64,000 nt of DNA, taken from Saccharopolyspora hirsuta. GTDB taxonomy: Bacteria > Actinomycetota > Actinomycetes > Mycobacteriales > Pseudonocardiaceae. Under the pieces are notes generated by a model. It made no database searches. It saw only the letters and a list, made by a program, of their open reading frames with translations, and had not been told where the DNA came from. This document shows, in pieces, positions 1 to 8,251 of the stretch; positions within the stretch are counted from its first letter, which is position 1; every line of letters begins with the position of its first letter. Where the stretch lies: contig NZ_VWPH01000006.1 of NCBI RefSeq assembly GCF_008630535.1, positions 434,001 to 498,000 of the forward strand, given 5' to 3'. The translations under genes were made by a program, and so were the position numbers.

Positions 1-78
1 CGGGTCGTCCGGTGCGGGGTAGCCGGGAGGCGGCACGCACAGGGGAAACGCGCGTCTTCCACCCGGAGGTGGTCTGCC

Positions 79-1212
<1,134 letters not shown>

Positions 1213-1216
1213 AGGG

Positions 1217-1260
1217 TCGTGAGTGCTTTGGGGCGCTGGAGCACCCCAAAGCACTCACGA
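1217..1260. terminator. bidirectional hairpin terminator
   Basis: Perfect 17-bp inverted repeat (1217-1233 with 1244-1260) and a 10-base loop, lying between two convergent genes 5 bp after the fdhA stop and 6 bp before the monooxygenase stop. The outer stem carries CGTGAGTGC, a motif also seen in hairpins at 10697-10740 and 56448-56485. Confidence 0.85.
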
Positions 1261-1266
1261 GGATGG

Positions 1267-2829
1267 CTAGCGGTCGAGGACCGCGCGGAGGGCCTTCTCC
1301 AGGTCGGCGGGGGAACCGGCGCCCTTGCTGCGCCAGGCGATGAAGCGGTCCGGGCGCACCAGGACGGCGCCGTCGGCGGTCACGCCGTACTTGCCGGTCC
1401 AGTCGCCGGCGACCTCGCCGCCGAGGCGGTGCGCCCGCAGGCGGATGCCGAGGTCCGCGGCCAGCTGCTCGGCCGCCTCCGCCCAGGCCTCGGACTCGGT
1501 CAGCAGCACGAACTCCCGGCCGAACAGGTCGATCGTGGAGATCTCACCGTCCGAAGTGGTCAGTCGGACGTGCGGGGCGCGCGAGCCGGGGCGGCCGGTC
1601 GGCGCGGTCGGCTCCTCCAGGAGCTCGCCCTCGTCGTCGGGCTCCGGGACGATCGCGCCGTTGTGCCGGTAGCCGAACAGCAGCATGCCGGGGTCCTCGA
1701 TCGGCGGGGCGTCATCCGGCTGCTTCAGGTGCGGCATGCTGCGCACGATGGCGTTCATGTACTGGTTCTTCGCGATCAGCTCGCCCACCGGGCGCCGCTC
1801 GACGTCGTGGCTGTCCAGCAGTCCTGGCCCGGCCTCGCCCCGGAGCACCGCGGCGAGCTTCCACGCCAGGTAGAAGCCGTCCATCAGCGCGACGTTGCCG
1901 CCCATGCCGCCCTGCGGGGGCATGGTGTGCGCGGCGTCGCCGACCAGGTGCACCCGGCCGCTGGAGAACCGGTCCGCGACGTACATGCCCGCCGTCGTGG
2001 TGTCGGCGCTGAGGATCTCGACCGCCACGTCCGGGGTGCCGAGGACCAGGCGGATCTGCTCCAGCGCGCGCTCCTCGGGGAAGTCGGCCAGCGTCTCGCG
2101 CTCCGGGTCGTAGCCGACCCCGGCCACGAACTGGTCCGGGTGGTCGGTGCTGACCAGGACCCCCATGCCCCCGGAGAGCTGCGGGTTCTGCAGGTTGTAG
2201 AGGACCTGGCGGTCGCCCACGACGGGCGTCAGGTCGGCGCGGATCAGCCAGAGGACCGAGTGCCACAGGGCGCCGCGGCCGTGGGTGCCGATCCCCAGCC
2301 GCTCGCGGACCGGGCTGCGGTGGCCGTCCGCGCCCACGAGGTAGTCGGCGTGCACCGAGCGGGTCCCGGTGGCGTCGGAGAGCACCGCGCGAACCCCGGA
2401 CTCGTCCTGCTCGAACGACTCCAGCGCGGTGGAGAAGCGGATCTCGGCCCCCAGCTCGCGGGCGCGCTCGGCGAGCAAGCGCTCGGCGCTGGCCTGGCTG
2501 GCGTCCGCCGAGCGGGCGGGCGTCAGGTGGTCGAGCGGGATGAAGGTGTCGTGCAGGATCTCGCGGAACACCGGACCGCTCGCGCTTTCCGCGATGCGCA
2601 GGAGGAACCCCTGGTCCCGCGGTGAGGCCTCGACCATCGCCTCGGCCAGGCCCGCGTAGCCCAGCGCTTCCATCGCGTCGTGCTGCTGGCCCCGCGCCTT
2701 CGGGTGCGTGGACGTGCTCGGGTGGCGTTCCACCACCAGCGACGGTGTGCCGTGCAGGCCCAGGAAGACGGCGGTCGACAGACCGGCCAGCCCGGCGCCG
2801 ACGATCAGGACGGGAGTGCGTTCGGACAT
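1267..2829 (-). CDS. FAD-dependent aromatic monooxygenase (PheA/TfdB type)
   Basis: Group A flavoprotein hydroxylase of 520 aa, predicted to hydroxylate an aromatic or polyketide substrate using NAD(P)H and oxygen. The FAD Rossmann motif GAGLAG is at residues 11-16, the DG motif at 168-169 and the second FAD-binding GD motif (VGDAAH) at 296-301. The C-terminal thioredoxin-like region typical of the PheA/TfdB and rifampicin or polyketide hydroxylase branch is present in length but I cannot assign a substrate. It is transcribed divergently from a TetR regulator across a 117-bp gap packed with operator-like repeats, so induction by a ligand of that regulator, possibly the enzyme's own substrate or an antibiotic, is likely. 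Confidence 0.85.
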   Translation of the reverse strand: MSERTPVLIVGAGLAGLSTAVFLGLHGTPSLVVERHPSTSTHPKARGQQHDAMEALGYAGLAEAMVEASPRDQGFLLRIAESASGPVFREILHDTFIPLDHLTPARSADASQASAERLLAERARELGAEIRFSTALESFEQDESGVRAVLSDATGTRSVHADYLVGADGHRSPVRERLGIGTHGRGALWHSVLWLIRADLTPVVGDRQVLYNLQNPQLSGGMGVLVSTDHPDQFVAGVGYDPERETLADFPEERALEQIRLVLGTPDVAVEILSADTTTAGMYVADRFSSGRVHLVGDAAHTMPPQGGMGGNVALMDGFYLAWKLAAVLRGEAGPGLLDSHDVERRPVGELIAKNQYMNAIVRSMPHLKQPDDAPPIEDPGMLLFGYRHNGAIVPEPDDEGELLEEPTAPTGRPGSRAPHVRLTTSDGEISTIDLFGREFVLLTESEAWAEAAEQLAADLGIRLRAHRLGGEVAGDWTGKYGVTADGAVLVRPDRFIAWRSKGAGSPADLEKALRAVLDR

Positions 2830-2849
2830 CTCGGTGACCCCTCTCTCGC

Positions 2850-2914
2850 GAACGGTGTTCGTTCGACGAACACTGTTCTACAATCGAACGGTGTTCGCGT
2901 CAAGTACGGTGTTC
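2850..2914. promoter_or_regulatory. four phased GAAC-N3-GTTC operators between monooxygenase and TetR genes
   Basis: Four 11-bp dyads start at 2850, 2868, 2886 and 2904, exactly 18 bp apart: three read GAAC-N3-GTTC and the last is GTACGGTGTTC. The first two also form a larger near-perfect inverted repeat (2850-2861 with 2867-2878). A good -10 element, TACAAT at 2879-2884, lies between the second and third copies, so a bound repressor would block the TetR promoter and probably the divergent monooxygenase promoter. The repressor is inferred to be the adjacent TetR protein. Confidence 0.75.
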
Positions 2915-2946
2915 GCGACAGCAGCGATCGACGGTGAGGGAGAGCG

Positions 2947-3642
2947 ATGTCGGTGCCCGTCCCGCCCTGGCGGCAGCGTGCGGCGCGCGAGCGGTCGGTG
3001 AAGCAGCCGCTGAGCCTGGAGCTGATCGTGCGCACCGCGCTCGACCTGCTCGACACCGAAGGGCTGGACGCGGTCAGCATGCGCAAGGTCGCCCAGCGGC
3101 TGGGCACCGGCGCGGCCTCGCTCTACGCCTACGTGCGCAACAAGGACGAGCTGCACGAGCTGATGCTCGACCTGGTGATCGGCGAGATCGCGCTGCCCGA
3201 ACCCGACCCGGCGAAGTGGCAGGAGCAGCTCAAGGACCTGGTCCGCCAGCAGGTCGCGGTGCTCAGCGCGCACCCCGGCATCGCCCAGGTCGTCATGCGC
3301 ACCCCGGCGCCGACCGGGCCGAACGCGCTGGACGTCAGCGAGGCGATGATGGCGATCCTGCGCGCGGCCGGGATGCCGGACCGGGTCGTGGCCTTCGCCG
3401 TGGACGTCCTCGCCCTCTACGGCACGGCGGTGGCCATGGAGCGCACCGCGGACTTCGGGCTCAGCGACGCCGAGCGCGGCGAGCGGATGATGCAGGTCCA
3501 GCAGTACTTCGCCGAGCTCCCGCCGGAGCGCTTCCCGTCGATCACGGGCCTGCTCCCGGCCCTGATGTCCGGCACCGACGACGAGCGCTTCGAATTCGGC
3601 CTCGACCTCCTCGTCCGAGGCCTCGCCGCCACCCAGCGGTGA
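2947..3642 (+). CDS. TetR family transcriptional regulator (tetracycline-repressor-like C-terminal domain)
   Basis: DNA-binding repressor of 231 aa. The helix-turn-helix spans about residues 42-66, with the recognition helix around RLGTGAASLYAYV. The C-terminal ligand domain resembles that of TetR itself (TetR_C_1 group), which often sits beside drug exporters or drug-modifying flavoenzymes. The ATG at 2947 is preceded by GAGGGAGAG. It is divergent from the flavin monooxygenase and its promoter overlaps the operator array at 2850-2914, so autorepression together with control of the monooxygenase is the simplest reading. The inducer is unknown. The gene is followed by a structured repeat rather than by a co-transcribed gene. 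Confidence 0.85.
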   Translation: MSVPVPPWRQRAARERSVKQPLSLELIVRTALDLLDTEGLDAVSMRKVAQRLGTGAASLYAYVRNKDELHELMLDLVIGEIALPEPDPAKWQEQLKDLVRQQVAVLSAHPGIAQVVMRTPAPTGPNALDVSEAMMAILRAAGMPDRVVAFAVDVLALYGTAVAMERTADFGLSDAERGERMMQVQQYFAELPPERFPSITGLLPALMSGTDDERFEFGLDLLVRGLAATQR

Positions 3643-3674
3643 CCCCACCCCGGCGCGCCGCGACGTCTGCGGAT

Positions 3675-3894
3675 CGCAGTTTCCATTGAGGTTTTTCCAA
3701 CCTCGTTCTGAGTGGCGGTGCCGGTGGCGGAACCTCAGCGCCCGCCTGGACTCGGGGTCCCTGACTTGTGTATGCCAAATACACGGCGTCAGGGCCGTTC
3801 TCGCCAGGCGAACGCTGAGAACTCGCGGCGGTGCCGGTCGCCCTTCGCAGCTGCGGTCCACGGGCAGGATGAAAAAACCTCATTGAAACTGCGG
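3675..3894. repeat. structured interspersed repeat, copy 1, with terminal inverted repeats
   Basis: The outer ends are inverted repeats of about 22 bp (CGCAGTTTC..TGAGGTTTTT at 3675-3696 against 3871-3894, one indel). Inside is a long nested hairpin: 3734-3740 with 3813-3819, 3743-3749 with 3804-3810, 3759-3765 with 3788-3794, and 3768-3773 with 3779-3784 around a 5-base loop. A diverged second copy is at 6924-7079, with compensated stem changes. There is no coding sequence; it fills most of the 425-bp gap between the TetR gene and upp. A MITE-like element or a structured RNA are the main options. Confidence 0.75.
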
Positions 3895-3912
3895 TTCGCC
3901 GTGGGGGGAGTG

Positions 3913-3934
3913 CGCAGTTTCACCTGAAACTGCG
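3913..3934. repeat. short palindrome of the TTTC-N4-GAAA family
   Basis: Perfect 9-bp arms (CGCAGTTTC, 3913-3921 and 3926-3934) around a 4-base loop, just outside repeat copy 1. It is one member of the palindrome family found at 48924, 49002, 49105, 54887, 57307, 59364, 59421, 63221 and 63278. Confidence 0.7.
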
Positions 3935-4067
3935 GCCCGGGCGGGCGTGGAGCGTGTCGCACCAGGTGATCGGCGGTGGACGTTCCGCAGTGGACCGTTG
4001 CGACCGACGACACGTTGGCGCGCAGGTGCGGCGTGGGCGCGGGGGTCGGCGGTTACTGTTGTCGGTC

Positions 4068-4691
4068 ATGGACGTTCGGGTCGTGGACCACCCCCTGGCG
4101 AAGGCAAGGCTGTCCACCATGCGCGACGCGCGCACCAACAGCGCTGCGTTCCGGGCCGCCCTGCAGGAGCTCACGCTGATGCTCATGTACGAGGCCACGC
4201 GGGACGCCGAGGTCGCGGTGGAGCCGATCCACACCCCGGTGGCGCGCACCGACGGCTACCGGCTGGCCAACCCGCCGCTGCTGGTCCCGGTGCTGCGGGC
4301 CGGGCTGGGCATGGCCGACCAGGCGCACCGGCTGATCCCGGAGGCGCAGATGGGCTTCGTCGGCCTGGCGCGCGACGAGACCACCCTGCAGCCCACGCCG
4401 TACCTGGAGTCGCTGCCCGCCGACCTGTCCGGCCGCCCGGTGTTCGTGCTGGACCCGATGCTGGCCACCGGCGGCTCGATGGTCCACACGATCCGGATCC
4501 TGACCGAGCGCGGCGCCAGCGACGTCACGGCGATCTGCACCCTGGCGGCCCCGGAGGGCGTGCGGAAGCTGGAGGAGTCCGGTCTCCCGGTGCGCGTGGT
4601 GACCGCGAGCGTGGACGAGCGCCTGAACGAGTCGGGCTACATCGTGCCGGGCCTCGGCGACGCGGGCGACCGCGAGTACGGGGCGGTCTGA
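4068..4691 (+). CDS. upp: uracil phosphoribosyltransferase
   Basis: Pyrimidine salvage enzyme of 207 aa that makes UMP from uracil and PRPP in the cytoplasm. The PRPP-binding loop DPMLATGGS is at residues 129-137 and the uracil-binding C-terminal segment [13 protein letters not shown] is complete. I chose the ATG at 4068, which gives the family's usual length; a longer in-frame extension upstream is not conserved-looking. There is no Shine-Dalgarno sequence, but a -10-like TACTGT (4053-4058) ends 9 bases before the ATG, so the mRNA may be leaderless or nearly so. pmmB and deoD lie further along, as in mycobacteria. Confidence 0.93.
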   Translation: MDVRVVDHPLAKARLSTMRDARTNSAAFRAALQELTLMLMYEATRDAEVAVEPIHTPVARTDGYRLANPPLLVPVLRAGLGMADQAHRLIPEAQMGFVGLARDETTLQPTPYLESLPADLSGRPVFVLDPMLATGGSMVHTIRILTERGASDVTAICTLAAPEGVRKLEESGLPVRVVTASVDERLNESGYIVPGLGDAGDREYGAV

Positions 4692-4710
4692 CCCGTCGGC
4701 AGTTCCGAGC

Positions 4711-4744
4711 GGCCCCCGGCTTCCGCGAAGTCGGGGGCCTTTCT
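4711..4744 (+). terminator. rho-independent terminator of upp
   Basis: GC-rich stem of about 12 bp (GGCCCCCGGCTTC against GAAGTCGGGGGCC, one bulge) with a 3-base loop followed by TTTCT, 20 bp after the upp stop codon. Confidence 0.8.
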
Positions 4745-4791
4745 GCTGACGGCTGGTCGCAGCAGTCGTTTTCGGCTGAACAGGCGATGGT

Positions 4792-4825
4792 TGGTCTAGA
4801 CCTGCTTCGAATATGGTCTATACCA
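4792..4825 (+). promoter_or_regulatory. two DasR-type (dre) operator sites in the chitinase promoter
   Basis: TGGTCTAGACC at 4792-4802 and TGGTCTATACCA at 4814-4825 match the core of the Streptomyces DasR-responsive element (TGGTCTAGACCA). Their starts are 22 bp apart, about two helical turns. They lie 38-71 bp before the chitinase start. N-acetylglucosamine-responsive repression by a DasR orthologue outside the window is inferred. Confidence 0.8.
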
Positions 4826-4862
4826 CACATGGAGCGATCCCCCCGATGATGCAGGAGTCGCC

Positions 4863-6239
4863 ATGTTCCCTCGAAGACGACGGTTCCCGTTCCGGATCCC
4901 GGTGCTGATGGCCTCGGTCCTCGCGCTGGGATTGCCCGCCCTGGCCTCGCCCGCGGGCGCCACCGACACCCCCGCCGAACCCCGACCGCAGGCCGCGGAG
5001 GCCCAGCCGCAGGCCGCCGCCCGCAAGGTCGGCTACTTCACCCAGTGGTCGATCTACGGTCGCAACTACTTCGTCAAGAACCTCGACACCTCCGGCGCGG
5101 CCGGGCAGCTCACCCACCTCAACTACGCCTTCGGCAACCTGGACGCCTCCGGCAAGTGCTTCCAGGTCAACCAGACCGGTGAGGGCGACGCCTGGGCCGA
5201 CTACCAGCGCCGGTTCACCGCCGAGCAGACCGTCAGCGGCCAGGCCGACGCCTACGACCAGCCGCTGGCGGGCAACCTCAACCAGCTCAAGCAGCTCAAG
5301 GCGAAGTACCCGCACCTGAAGGTCTACATCTCCTTCGGCGGCTGGACCTGGTCGAAGAACTTCCACGCCGCGGCGGCCACCCCCGAATCGCGCGCCGCGC
5401 ACGTGAAGTCCTGCATCGACATGTGGATCCGCGGCAACATGCCCAAGATCGGCGGTGAGCCGCAGGGCGGCGACGGCGTGGCCGCCGGGATCTTCGACGG
5501 CGTCGACCTCGACTGGGAGTGGCCCGCCTCCGAGGGCGGCCCGGGCAACGTGGTCGACCCGGCCGACAAGCAGAACTACACCGCGCTGCTGCAGGAGTGG
5601 CGCAACCAGCTCAACGCCGTCGGCCAGGAGACCGGCAAGACCTACGACATCAGCGCCTTCCTGCCCGCCGACCCGAAGAAGATCGAGGCCGGGTACGAGG
5701 TCCCGAAGGTCTTCGACCTGCTGACCTTCGGCACCATCCAGGGCTACGACCTGCACGGCGCCTACGACCCGACGACCAACCACCAGTCGGCGATCTTCAG
5801 CCCGGACGGCGACCCGTCGCCGGAGAAGTGGAGCATCGACCAGACGATCAACGCCTGGCGCACCGCCGGGGCGCCGAACGACAAGATGGTGCTCGGCGTG
5901 CCGTTCTACGGCCGCGGCTGGACGGGCGTGACGAACCAGAACAACGGCCTGTTCCAGAACTCGACCGGTCCCGCTCCGGCCACCTGGGAGGCGGGCATCG
6001 AGGACTACAAGGTGCTCAAGTCCAAGGCGGGGCAGTACACCCTGCACCGCGACGAGAAGGCCGGTTTCGCCTGGCTCTTCGACGGGACCACCTTCTGGAC
6101 CTACGACGACCCGGCCGAGATCACCCGCAAGGTCCAGTACCTCAAGCAGCAGGGACTCGGCGGCGCGATGGTCTGGTCCATGGACGGCGACACCCCGGAC
6201 GGCGAGCTGATGACCGCCATCCACAACGCCCTCGGCTGA
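4863..6239 (+). CDS. secreted family 18 chitinase
   Basis: Extracellular endochitinase-type glycoside hydrolase of 458 aa. A signal peptide is clear: five arginines near the start, then a hydrophobic stretch and an alanine-rich cleavage region near residue 34. The mature enzyme is one GH18 barrel with the SxGG motif (SFGGW, residues 157-161) and the catalytic DGVDLDWEW box (213-220, acid Glu219). There is no carbohydrate-binding or fibronectin domain, so it is a single-domain form. The ATG has AGGAG six bases upstream. It is transcribed alone behind two dre sites and ends at a strong hairpin. Its role is chitin degradation and nutrient scavenging. Confidence 0.92.
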   Translation: MFPRRRRFPFRIPVLMASVLALGLPALASPAGATDTPAEPRPQAAEAQPQAAARKVGYFTQWSIYGRNYFVKNLDTSGAAGQLTHLNYAFGNLDASGKCFQVNQTGEGDAWADYQRRFTAEQTVSGQADAYDQPLAGNLNQLKQLKAKYPHLKVYISFGGWTWSKNFHAAAATPESRAAHVKSCIDMWIRGNMPKIGGEPQGGDGVAAGIFDGVDLDWEWPASEGGPGNVVDPADKQNYTALLQEWRNQLNAVGQETGKTYDISAFLPADPKKIEAGYEVPKVFDLLTFGTIQGYDLHGAYDPTTNHQSAIFSPDGDPSPEKWSIDQTINAWRTAGAPNDKMVLGVPFYGRGWTGVTNQNNGLFQNSTGPAPATWEAGIEDYKVLKSKAGQYTLHRDEKAGFAWLFDGTTFWTYDDPAEITRKVQYLKQQGLGGAMVWSMDGDTPDGELMTAIHNALG

Positions 6240-6294
6240 TCCCCCCGAGAACGGTCGTGCGCGGCGTGGTGAGACCCGCCAGGTCGGGCACGAC

Positions 6295-6339
6295 GCGCTG
6301 ACCCCGAAGGCAAACCCCCCGTCGCTTCGGGGTCAGCGC
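6295..6339. terminator. bidirectional hairpin between chitinase and TetR gene
   Basis: Perfect 15-bp arms, 6295-6309 and 6325-6339, with a 15-base loop. It lies between convergent genes and overlaps the last codon of the TetR gene. Confidence 0.85.
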
Positions 6340-6926
6340 CTCCAACCGGCGATACCGTTCACCAGCGCCCGCTCGTAGCGGGCGCTGGTGGCGCTTCCGG
6401 GGAGCATCGACCCGTGCTGCAGCTCCAGCGAGATCAGGCCGTGCACCAGGGCCCAGGCGGCGAAGGTGATCTCGTCCGGGTCGGTGTCGACCAGCACGCC
6501 CTGCGCGATGCCCCGCGCGACGGTCTCCTGCAGCGGTCGCAAGCTCCGCAGCGCGGCATCCACGGCCTCGTCGTCCGGGGCGAAGTCGGGCACGGCGCGG
6601 CCGAACATGATCGAGTAGAAGTGCGGGTTGGCCAGGGCGCTCTCCCGGTAGGCCAGGCCGAGCGCGCACAGGTCGGCCACCGGGTCGTCGGTGCGGGGCA
6701 CCTGCTCCATCCGGTCGCCGAACCGCCGGAAGCCCTCCACGTACAGCTCGCGCACCAACCCCGGCTTGCCGCCGAACAGCGAGTACACCGCGGTGGTGGA
6801 GGTGCCGACGTCCGCGGCCAGCCGCCGCAGCCCCAGCCCCTCCGGCCCCTGCGCGGAGAGCACCTCACCCGCGCGGTCCAGCAGCCGGGTGCGCAGGGCA
6901 TCGTCGTGCGCTCGCGGTCTAGCCAT
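6333..6926 (-). CDS. TetR/AcrR family transcriptional regulator
   Basis: Regulator of 197 aa with an N-terminal helix-turn-helix at about residues 24-50 (GLRRLAADVGTSTTAVYSLF) and a C-terminal WHG-like ligand domain. Target and ligand are unknown. The ATG at 6926 falls inside the outer edge of repeat copy 2, so its promoter and any 5' leader must lie in repeat DNA; a start a few codons in would not change the domain. It is convergent with the chitinase and divergent from the toxin-antitoxin pair, neither of which is an obvious target. The C-terminus runs into the shared terminator. Confidence 0.8.
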   Translation of the reverse strand: MARPRAHDDALRTRLLDRAGEVLSAQGPEGLGLRRLAADVGTSTTAVYSLFGGKPGLVRELYVEGFRRFGDRMEQVPRTDDPVADLCALGLAYRESALANPHFYSIMFGRAVPDFAPDDEAVDAALRSLRPLQETVARGIAQGVLVDTDPDEITFAAWALVHGLISLELQHGSMLPGSATSARYERALVNGIAGWRR

Positions 6927-7079
6927 TGAGGTTCTTCCATACTCGTCTTGCGCAGCGGTGCCGGTAGCGGAACCTCAGAGCTTCCCTGGACTGCGGGTGC
7001 CCAGCCTTATGTATGACCAGTACACGGCGGCTGGGCCGTCCTCGCCAGGAAACCTCTGAGAACCCGCGGCGGTGCCAGC
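6924..7079. repeat. structured interspersed repeat, copy 2
   Basis: Homologous to copy 1 throughout, in the same orientation, with the same nested hairpin: 6974-6980 with 7054-7060, 6985-6989 with 7045-7049, 6999-7006 with 7029-7036, and a small apical stem 7010-7013 with 7021-7024. Stem bases differ from copy 1 on both sides so that pairing is kept. The far terminal inverted repeat is missing, so this copy looks truncated. It separates the TetR gene from the antitoxin gene. Confidence 0.75.
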
Positions 7080-7213
7080 TGCGTAGGTGGGCCCGAAAGC
7101 GCCTGGCGGCGCTTGGCGGCAGCTTTCGCGGCCGCAGCGCGTCAGACGTCGCGGTCATGGTTGCCGAGGAGGGCTAGAAGGGTGCATTGACCGAACGTAT
7201 CTCCTTCAACGAG

Positions 7214-7232
7214 TGGTATCAGCGCGATACCA
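7214..7232 (+). promoter_or_regulatory. inverted-repeat operator of the toxin-antitoxin pair
   Basis: Perfect 7-bp arms TGGTATC/GATACCA (7214-7220, 7226-7232) with a 5-base spacer, ending 8 bases before the antitoxin start. The right arm overlaps a -10-like TACCAT (7228-7233), so binding would block transcription; with that -10 the mRNA would be leaderless. Autorepression by the CopG-type protein is inferred. Confidence 0.7.
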
Positions 7233-7239
7233 TCACCTC

Positions 7240-7446
7240 ATGGCCATGACCCTGCGCCTCACCGAAGAAGAGAACCAGCGGCTCGCCGAGCTGGCGGCGG
7301 CCGAGGGCCGGTCCAAGCAGGAGGTCGTGCGCAGCGCGCTGGCCGACCGCTGGGCGCGGCAGCAGAAGGAGCAGCAGCTCGACGAGGTGGTGCAGCGGGT
7401 GCTGCCCCGCTACCGGGGCTTGCTGGACAAGCTCGGCAGCGCATGA
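7240..7446 (+). CDS. CopG-like ribbon-helix-helix antitoxin
   Basis: Protein of 68 aa: a ribbon-helix-helix DNA-binding fold at the N-terminus (MTLRLTEEENQRLAELAA, then a second helix SKQEVVRSAL), followed by a charged helical tail likely to bind the toxin. I chose the ATG at 7240 because the fold begins there; a longer reading frame starting at 7087 runs through repeat-adjacent DNA and the operator. Its stop lies 15 bp before the GTG of the Doc-like gene, so the two are co-transcribed. It should repress its own promoter through the palindrome at 7214-7232. Confidence 0.82.
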   Translation: MAMTLRLTEEENQRLAELAAAEGRSKQEVVRSALADRWARQQKEQQLDEVVQRVLPRYRGLLDKLGSA

Positions 7447-7461
7447 TCGACCATTGACGGT

Positions 7462-7842
7462 GTGATCGTTTACCTCGACACGTCGGACCTGCTCCTGCTC
7501 GCCACGGCGGTGACCGACGGCGACCTGATGGTGCGGGACGGCGGTCTGCTCGACGCGGCCGCGTACCGGCCGCACGCCGAGGTGTTCGGCGTTCCCGCTT
7601 ACGAGACGTTGTGGCTGAAGTCCGCCGCGCTGCTGGACTCGATCGTCCGCACCCGCCCGCTGGCGGAGGGCAACTGGCGGCTGGCGTGGGTGGCCGCGGT
7701 GGCGATGTGCGACCTCAACGGGTGGTGGGTGGAGGCCGCCGACGACGCGGCCCTGGAGCTGGTCCGCGAGGTCGGCCGGGACCAGCGGGAGCTCCCCGAG
7801 ATCGCCGACCACTTGGAGTCCTGGGCGAAGCCGAAGCGGTGA
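7462..7842 (+). CDS. Doc/Fic-like toxin with a degenerate active-site motif
   Basis: Protein of 126 aa of the death-on-curing family, whose active members phosphorylate EF-Tu and stop translation. The family features VRDGGLLDAA, the RP..VFG..AYETL segment and the helix leading to the Fic motif are all present. The motif itself reads RPLAEGNWR at residues 65-73, where active Doc proteins have HPxxDGNKR-like residues: the histidine is Arg65, the acidic residue is Glu69 and the lysine is Trp72. The toxin may therefore be inactive or have changed chemistry. The GTG start follows the antitoxin by 15 bp and a strong hairpin ends the operon. Confidence 0.75.
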   Translation: MIVYLDTSDLLLLATAVTDGDLMVRDGGLLDAAAYRPHAEVFGVPAYETLWLKSAALLDSIVRTRPLAEGNWRLAWVAAVAMCDLNGWWVEAADDAALELVREVGRDQRELPEIADHLESWAKPKR

Positions 7843-7854
7843 CCTCCGGACGCG

Positions 7855-7891
7855 GCGGTGGCCCGGCCGGTATCTCCGGTCGGGCCACCGC
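7855..7891. terminator. hairpin terminator after the toxin gene
   Basis: About 16-bp stem (7855-7870 with 7876-7891, one G-T type mismatch) and a 5-base loop, between the Doc-like gene and a convergent small gene. Confidence 0.75.
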
Positions 7892-7915
7892 GATCGTTGT
7901 ACCGGTCTGCGTCGG

Positions 7916-8251
7916 TCAGTCGGCGGAACCGCCTCGCAGCTTGCGCAGCGCGATCGGTGCGCCCGCCAGGTCCTCCTCGTTGCAGAGCAACTTCAGGTCG
8001 TAGTACGGGGCACCTTCGCGGTCGTCGTAGTCCAGGTGGACTGCGATGACGTCGATGGGCTCGCCCAGCCAGTCCTGGGCTTCGCGGAGCCACTTGGCGG
8101 AACGCTCCAGAGCAGCCGGTAGGTCGTTGTCGCGGAACTCGACAGGTCGGTAGGGAACGCCCTGAACCTGGTCGTGTGAACCAGCGGGCTGTGGGAGATC
8201 CACGGAGACGCCGGAGTCGTCGAGTTCGAGTCGGATCGTTTCCTCACTCAC
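7916..8251 (-). CDS. hypothetical protein, 111 aa
   Basis: I do not recognise this family. From the GTG at 8251 it encodes an acidic, soluble protein with no signal peptide or membrane segment: a strand-rich start (TIRLELDDSGVSVDL), a helical middle (AALERSAKWLREAQDWL) and a strand-helix end containing DYDDREG and LCNEEDLAG. Codon use matches the neighbours, and it is bounded by terminator hairpins on both sides, so it is a stand-alone gene. An extension to 8281 is possible but has no better ribosome site. It is convergent with the toxin-antitoxin operon; any link to it is speculation. Confidence 0.6.
   Translation of the reverse strand: MSEETIRLELDDSGVSVDLPQPAGSHDQVQGVPYRPVEFRDNDLPAALERSAKWLREAQDWLGEPIDVIAVHLDYDDREGAPYYDLKLLCNEEDLAGAPIALRKLRGGSAD

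Noticed and set aside
1219-2625. Open frame on the + strand opposite the flavin monooxygenase
   Set aside because: Shadow frame; the minus strand carries intact FAD motifs.
3686-3886. Small open frames inside repeat copies 1 and 2
   Set aside because: Their translations resemble each other only because the DNA repeats; the differences track stem pairing rather than codons.
4818-6224. Open frame on the - strand opposite the chitinase
   Set aside because: Shadow frame with Val/Gly/Leu low complexity; the chitinase catalytic box is on the + strand.
7087-7239. N-terminal extension of the CopG antitoxin
   Set aside because: It reads through the edge of repeat copy 2 and the operator palindrome; the fold starts at 7240.
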